Assembly (NCBI RefSeq): GCF_001949145.1
Contig: NW_019091359.1
Location: 1,378,540 to 1,412,055 of the forward strand
Reading direction: 5' to 3'
DNA from: Acanthaster planci
Lineage: Eukaryota; Echinodermata; Asteroidea; Valvatida; Acanthasteridae
Length of the DNA: 33,516 nucleotides
Shown here: positions 23,801 to 29,800 of the stretch, piece by piece
Position numbering within the stretch: the stretch's first letter is position 1
Layout of the letters: each line of letters opens with the position of its first letter
The notes under the pieces: model-generated
The model's input: only the letters and a program-made list of their open reading frames with translations
Database searches by the model: none
Told to the model about the DNA's origin: nothing
Position numbers and translations under genes: made by a program

Positions 23801-26800
23801 GCTAAGAGATGGCCAAATTGAAACGGAAACTCAGACCTTTTGTGTGACTCTGAATTTGGAAGTGAAGGATTTAGAAGTGTCAGTTATGAAAAAAATGTTC
23901 AACCCTTCATCAGTATTTTTACTTTGGGGGTTTGGGGTTCATTCACATTGGCCATAACAGTTAGATTATTATAATTCTGGGCAGCATTCATTTAGTGTAA
24001 ATTTGTGTCTTTGTGTTTTTTGTGTATTTGTAAAGGCAAGCATCCATGAGGAGTTGAAGCAGGCACAGAAGACAGAGGTCAGTCGGCAGCAAAGGTGGGA
24101 AGAGGAGGAAGCAGAGCGAGAGAAGAAACGAAAATTGGAAGCAGAGGCCGAGCTGCGCAGAGAGCAAGAAGAGATTGAGCGAGAACGACAACAGAGGGAA
24201 GAAGAGGAGAGAGAAGAAAGGGAACGGGAAGAACAGGAGCGGCGGGAAAGAGAACGCAGGGAGGCGGAAAGGAGACAAGAGGAAGAGGAAAGGGCAAGAC
24301 GAAAAGAAGCAGAGCAGAGACAGAATGATGAGGAGAGGAGGGCTGCAGAAGAGAAGAGAAAAAAGCTGGAGGCAGAACACTTGCAGAGAGTAGAGCGGGA
24401 GATGAAGGAGAAACAGATGGAGGCGGAGAGACAACGGGAGGAAAGGTGGAAAAAGGAAGAGCAAGAACGGAAGGCCGAAGAGGACAAGCGACGAAAGATG
24501 GAGGAGGAGCGCTTAAGGAAGATGGAGGAGGACATGCGGGAGAGACAGAAGGCGGACGAGAGACTGCAGGAGGAGAAGAGGAGGCGGGATGACGAGGAGC
24601 AGACACTGAGGGAAGAACAGCTGAGGAGAGAGATGGAGAAGATGAAATCGGTTGAGGAGAGGAATGAGGCAGAGAGACAGCATCTGGAGCAGGAGAGGAG
24701 ACGGCTAGAAGAAGAAAGGCAACAGGAGAAGTTGAAGAGAGAGGAGGATAAGAAACGGCGAGAGATGGAGACAAAGATGGAGCTAGAGAGGATTGAAGCT
24801 GAGCGGGCAAAATTGGACTCAGAGAGGCGCCTAATGGAGAGGAAAGTCAATGAGGAAAGAAAAAGAGCTGAAGATACACAGAAGTTGGACAGGCAGATGC
24901 AAGAGGAATCAACTAAGAAGCTTGAGGATGAAAAAAGACAGCGGGAAGAAGAAAAGAGGAGAAACGAGGACGAAAGATTAAAGTTAGAGAGGGAGAAGGA
25001 CGAGTTGCAAACCTTGCGTCTCCAAAACGAAGAAGCAAGACAGAGGCTGGAGGATGATAGGAAGCGAGAGGAAGACAGGAGAAAATTTGATGAGGACCGG
25101 ATCAAGAAGGAAGAAGAACGTCTGGAGATGGAGAGAAAGAGAATTGAAGATGAAGCCAAGAAGCGGCAGAGGGAATTACTCCAGGGGATTTCTTCCAAGA
25201 GCAATGGAGAGAAGAAACAATTCGAAGAGGAAATTCGCCGCCTTGAGGAAGAGCGTCAACGTGCGATCCAGCGTAAAGTAGAAGAATTCGAAGATGAGAG
25301 GCTGCGCCAGACCGCAGAGAAGACAGCCCTGCAGAAGGAACTTGAGCTCCAGTCACAACGGTTCAAGGAGGAGAGGCAGAAATTTGAAGCCAGGCAGAAG
25401 GAAGCCGAGCGCCAGAGGCAGCTGGAGGAGTCCCGTCGGGAGGAGGAGTTGAAGAAGATGACCGAGGAGCGGACAAGAGAGATGGAGCAGCTGACGACGG
25501 AGAAGCAGCGCCTCCAGAAGGAGAACATGGACATCGAGAGGAAGTGGCAAGAGATAAGGAGGATGAAAGAGGAGATGGAGAAGAAGGAATCCGAGAGGTA
25601 CCTGCAGAGATATCAGAAGTCCATCGAGAGGAGATTGCAGGACGAGGAGGCTGGCGATGCGGTGACAGCAGACGGTGACCATGATCACAGCTCAGACATT
25701 GACGCTGATCTGCAGGAGATGGAGGCGGCTGTCTTGCAGAAGCAGCAGCAGGTTGCATCGGGCACACAGCCGGCACTTCCAAGGGGCCACAGACAGAACG
25801 CCAACATGAGTAACGGCCTGGATTCACAGGGCAACACAGCAGAGTTCAATCAAGGATTGAGTGGGTAGGAGCAGGCTTTTTCATTCCCCCCCTCCCCCCC
25901 GAAATATTCACCGTCTCAAGTTTTAGTAATCCCAGGTGTTAAAACCAAGTATTCTTTTGCCTTATAGTCAAAATTCTACTTGTGTCCACTTTCGTAAAGT
26001 ACAAGTTTGTCAGAGTCTCAGAAGTGTAAACTGATTTTGTTTGTTTTCCAGTAATCATCTAATAATTACACAATCTTGGAAGCGAAGCAAGTGTTAAGCT
26101 TTTTTTTACATTTGCACTTGGAATTTTTTTATCGCGCATAATTATTTGTAGCTGTCAAGCAGATTTCCTCTCCAAAGTAAGTTTCCAAAAGTAAGTGAAA
26201 TGAACACTCCATAGGCATAGGTGTAGATTTCCTAAATGTTGCTGTCTTTTCCTGGCAGGCAAAATCCTCAGAATCCACTTCACTCGACAGCAAGATCCCT
26301 GCGAATGACGCGTAGCACCCTAATCAATGGCAACCCCCCTGGTCTACACTCACAGGTAAAAAATCAGATGCTGCTAATTCCATTAAACAGAATATGGAAC
26401 CAGAGGGAGAATTTTCTGACCTTGATCTCTTATACTGTGACTGAACTGATGTTCCACCCACCTACATGTAGCAGTCCATTTTAACAGCCACACCTTTCTG
26501 ATTTGTCAGTATCTGTTTTAAAAAAATCATGAAACGTACACAGTCTCTTCGACTAACTCACAGTTCAAAATCACCAACTCTGAAGCAACTCTTTCACTTA
26601 AATCACCAATATTAAAACCCTCTTTTGTGGATGATACTTACTATAGTATAGTTCACTTTATGTAAAATTGAATTCTGAGAAAAACTTTCAACTGATACTG
26701 CTACATTACATGTTGCATTTGTACCTCATTTATTGGCAGTTCCGAAGTCTTCCTGCTCCATGCTTTTGTCATTTGTTCATTGTTCGATGTTTTAAGACTA

Positions 26801-29800
26801 TTCTTCATAAAACTAATATACTGGTATGTTTAATATGTGTGAATACTTGGCTAGCAGCCAGCATGGCAGGCTGTTCTCAGCGAGCCAGACGGACTAGACT
26901 CCTCCTCAACTGACGAAGATGACGATGAGGACTTGGTCAACGGAGGCGAGCTGCGGGCATCCTTTGCCTCCCCTTACCTGACCTCCACTCCGCAGGGCCT
27001 GAACACCAACCAGAATGCAGGGGGGACGTCACCACCAGACGGTCCCGTCGGTAAGCGTCTTCTGGCCTTGTCAGCAAAGTTTGCGATTTGACGCTTGTGT
27101 TTGGTGCTTATGTGTATAGGTAACTTTTTTGTCACCACATTGACTCTGCGGCTGGCAGACTAATGATGATCTCATCATGGTCAGCTTCATAGAGCTGATA
27201 AGTGCAGTAATTTGATTAGTAAAAAAAAGGCTTCCTCAGCAAAAAACGATTATGGTCCAGAATTTTATACATTCCACATGTCTTGAGCCATACAGAATGT
27301 AGAGGGTATATTTTATTAAACGGCAAGGACACAGCTTCTAGCTTCTGAACATTATGCCCAGCTTAACACTGCCCACATTTACGGAAAACTTCTCAGGCGC
27401 CATTTTGTTTTATGCCGCATGGGCTTCATCAATTGTTGCTTTCATTGATCAAAACATCTCTCAAAGTCTTTGATCCCGGTGGAGATCTTTCACTTGAGGA
27501 AGGCTTGAAAAATCCATGGAAATATTCATGGCTCGAAGGTCAGGTGAAAAAAAGAGGCAGTGAAGGAGAAGACCAAGTTATTAGAGCCTATCGGAACTTA
27601 ATAAAAAAAAATCATTAAGCAAAGATGCGGTAGATATACATGATGCAACAAATTGTTGAAATAGAGGATTGAGGGACATGTTTTTTTCAGTTTCCTGAAA
27701 TCTCATCCCTCTTGCTGATGGCTGCTCAGAGTGCATCCTCGTGATCCTACTGAGAGATACTGAGCATTGCGTGGTGTTCTTTCCTTTAGACCCCACGGCC
27801 GTCCTACGATTACAGGGTCAGCTGAGGGACCAGAGGCGCATTGCCGACCGAGAAAAGGGCCTGCGTATCAACGCTGAGAATCACTGTAAGGCACTAGAGG
27901 GAGACATTGATGAGATGCACAGGTGAGTCTGAGCCATCAATGTCACTAAATTTTAATTGTTAATGTATCTACCCAAAACTCGGAATATTCTCGTTCATTC
28001 ATTTGTACTTGGTTACTTCCAGCTTAATGGCTTTCTCGGAATATTTTCCTGTCCTTTTTGTCACCATATTTTTCCAGGAGGGTGGATGAAGCGAATCACA
28101 GCAAAGCAGCACTTGAACAACATTTGTTGGACCTTGAGGCCCGTGTCCGAACTCTGGAGTAAGTATGCACCTTTACAAGCAATTCCTCCTGCCGTTAACT
28201 GATGCTTACTGCAGTATTCACTGCGGATGTTCTGAGAACCATATGATCTGAATATCCATAGTACCTGTGCTGGACCTGCAGAGCGTGTTTGTCAATTTTC
28301 AATGGAGATGTTAAGCCACTATTTTCAATGTGAATGTCATCCTAAGGGCCAACTTATGCTTCAAATGAAAGCAAAATGAATTTCATCCAATCAGCAAAGG
28401 CAGTTTTCTTTTGATGTTCATTGTCACCTAAAACAGTACGTTTCCACTAAAATTCTTGTGAAGTACGAAATCCCTGATGAAAATTCTTGTGAAGTGAGGG
28501 GCAGGCTTGTGAAATGTGTAATCAGCAGCCTAGAAATCTAGAATTGTTGGACCTAAGCTGCACACCTTTACCTTCAGTATTGTTTTACGCACAGGAAGAA
28601 ATTTTTGATGACGTAATTGGGCATAAAAAGCCAGTTATTTTCCTTAACTGCTTAACTCTGTCAAGAAAAACAGAGTGGGACTGTTTATACCCACTCTGAC
28701 CAAGTTTTCTAAAGTCTCTCCTCACCATGGAGACGAATATCCTTTTCCATTTCTTTTTTTATGATTACAGACATGAGTTGAGCCAAGAGCTGGAGAAGAG
28801 ACACAATGCTGAGGTAATACTGGACAAGACTAAGGAGCAGCTCCTCCGAAAAGAAGAGATGTACGCTCTGTAAGTGGCTCCAGGATTCCTTGTTTACTCA
28901 GTGAACTCATTGAAGTGTTGAGTTGGTGCATACCTATCCAGAATAGAGTGAGTAGACTTTATTATTTAATTTGATTCTTTCGTTTCAGTGAAATTGAAGC
29001 CAAGCAGAGAGCCGAGCTTGGAGCACGGAATCTCAATCTGGAGTTGAGGACAGCTCAGAATCTCGTTAGACAGGTATGTAGTTTGTGAAGGATGCCCAGA
29101 AAATGTTGCCTCTGTGCCCGTCAACTCAAAACTCAAAATTTGAAAGACTACTTTTTTTTGATTGTTCAATTTTATATTATAAGGCAGTTCAATCTTTACC
29201 TAGTTATTTGAAATTGTTAAGTTTTAAAGCGTGCCTGTAAATAAAAATGTATTTTCATGTTACCGAATTCATGCTCATTTGTTGAGAAGGATGAGAGGAA
29301 ACTTGTCATGATTAAAAACTCTTGAAGGTGTTTTTAGCGGGGGAAAGGTGTCTTACCTCAGCGAGCTGTCCGGTTTTAAGAACTCGGCAAACATCATGTT
29401 CCATCACTGCAGAGGGAGTGAAGACCAGAAATGAGTAATTTTTGGAAGACAAAATGAGAGTTTGGCGAGAGTGTTGCTTCTCAGCAGCCCCGCGACCCAT
29501 ATGATTGACATGGTGCATCCCGGAAATTCGTGCATCACATGAACTTTGTTTGATTAGCAGAAACTGACAAACTCATTTTGTTTCCCCTTGCGAACTGGCC
29601 TGTATAAATGCAAGCAAATCTTCCAAAACTTTTGATTGGCTTCAGCTCACGTCTGGTTGTTTGTAGCCTTGTAACCAGATGAATTGATTTGCTAAATTCA
29701 GTTTGAGGAGGAACGTGACGAGTTACGGTCTCAACTCCTCCATGAGAAGCATGCCAGGGCTCTGCAGGAAGAATTAGTTCAGGACCAACTTCATGCCCAA

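Larger units (their letters stand above)
19782..24035 (+). other. ANKRD26: Intron 17 (4.25 kb, longest), with assembly gap
   Basis: This intron runs from donor GTGAGT to acceptor TTTGTAAAG. It contains a TTAA-type palindrome (20883-21072), a short TG run near 22417-22430 and the N run. Open frames at 20363-20860 and 23265-23821 show no recognisable domain. Both flanking exons are phase 0, so a symmetric exon could be hidden in the gap. Confidence 0.7.

Noticed and set aside
24079-24810. 243-codon Pro/Ser-rich open frame on the minus strand
   Set aside because: It has the same cause: purine-rich coding strand, no homology, and it lies entirely within exon 18.
23969-25204. 411-codon Ser-rich open frame on the minus strand
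   Set aside because: It is the exact antisense of the charged-helix exon. GAG/AAG/AGG codons read as CTC/CTT/CCT and contain no stops, so the opening is a composition effect. The Ser/Leu/Phe product has no domain.
27412-27618. 68-codon open frame in intron 20
   Set aside because: There is no domain, and no acceptor and donor of the right phase to join it to exons 20 and 21.
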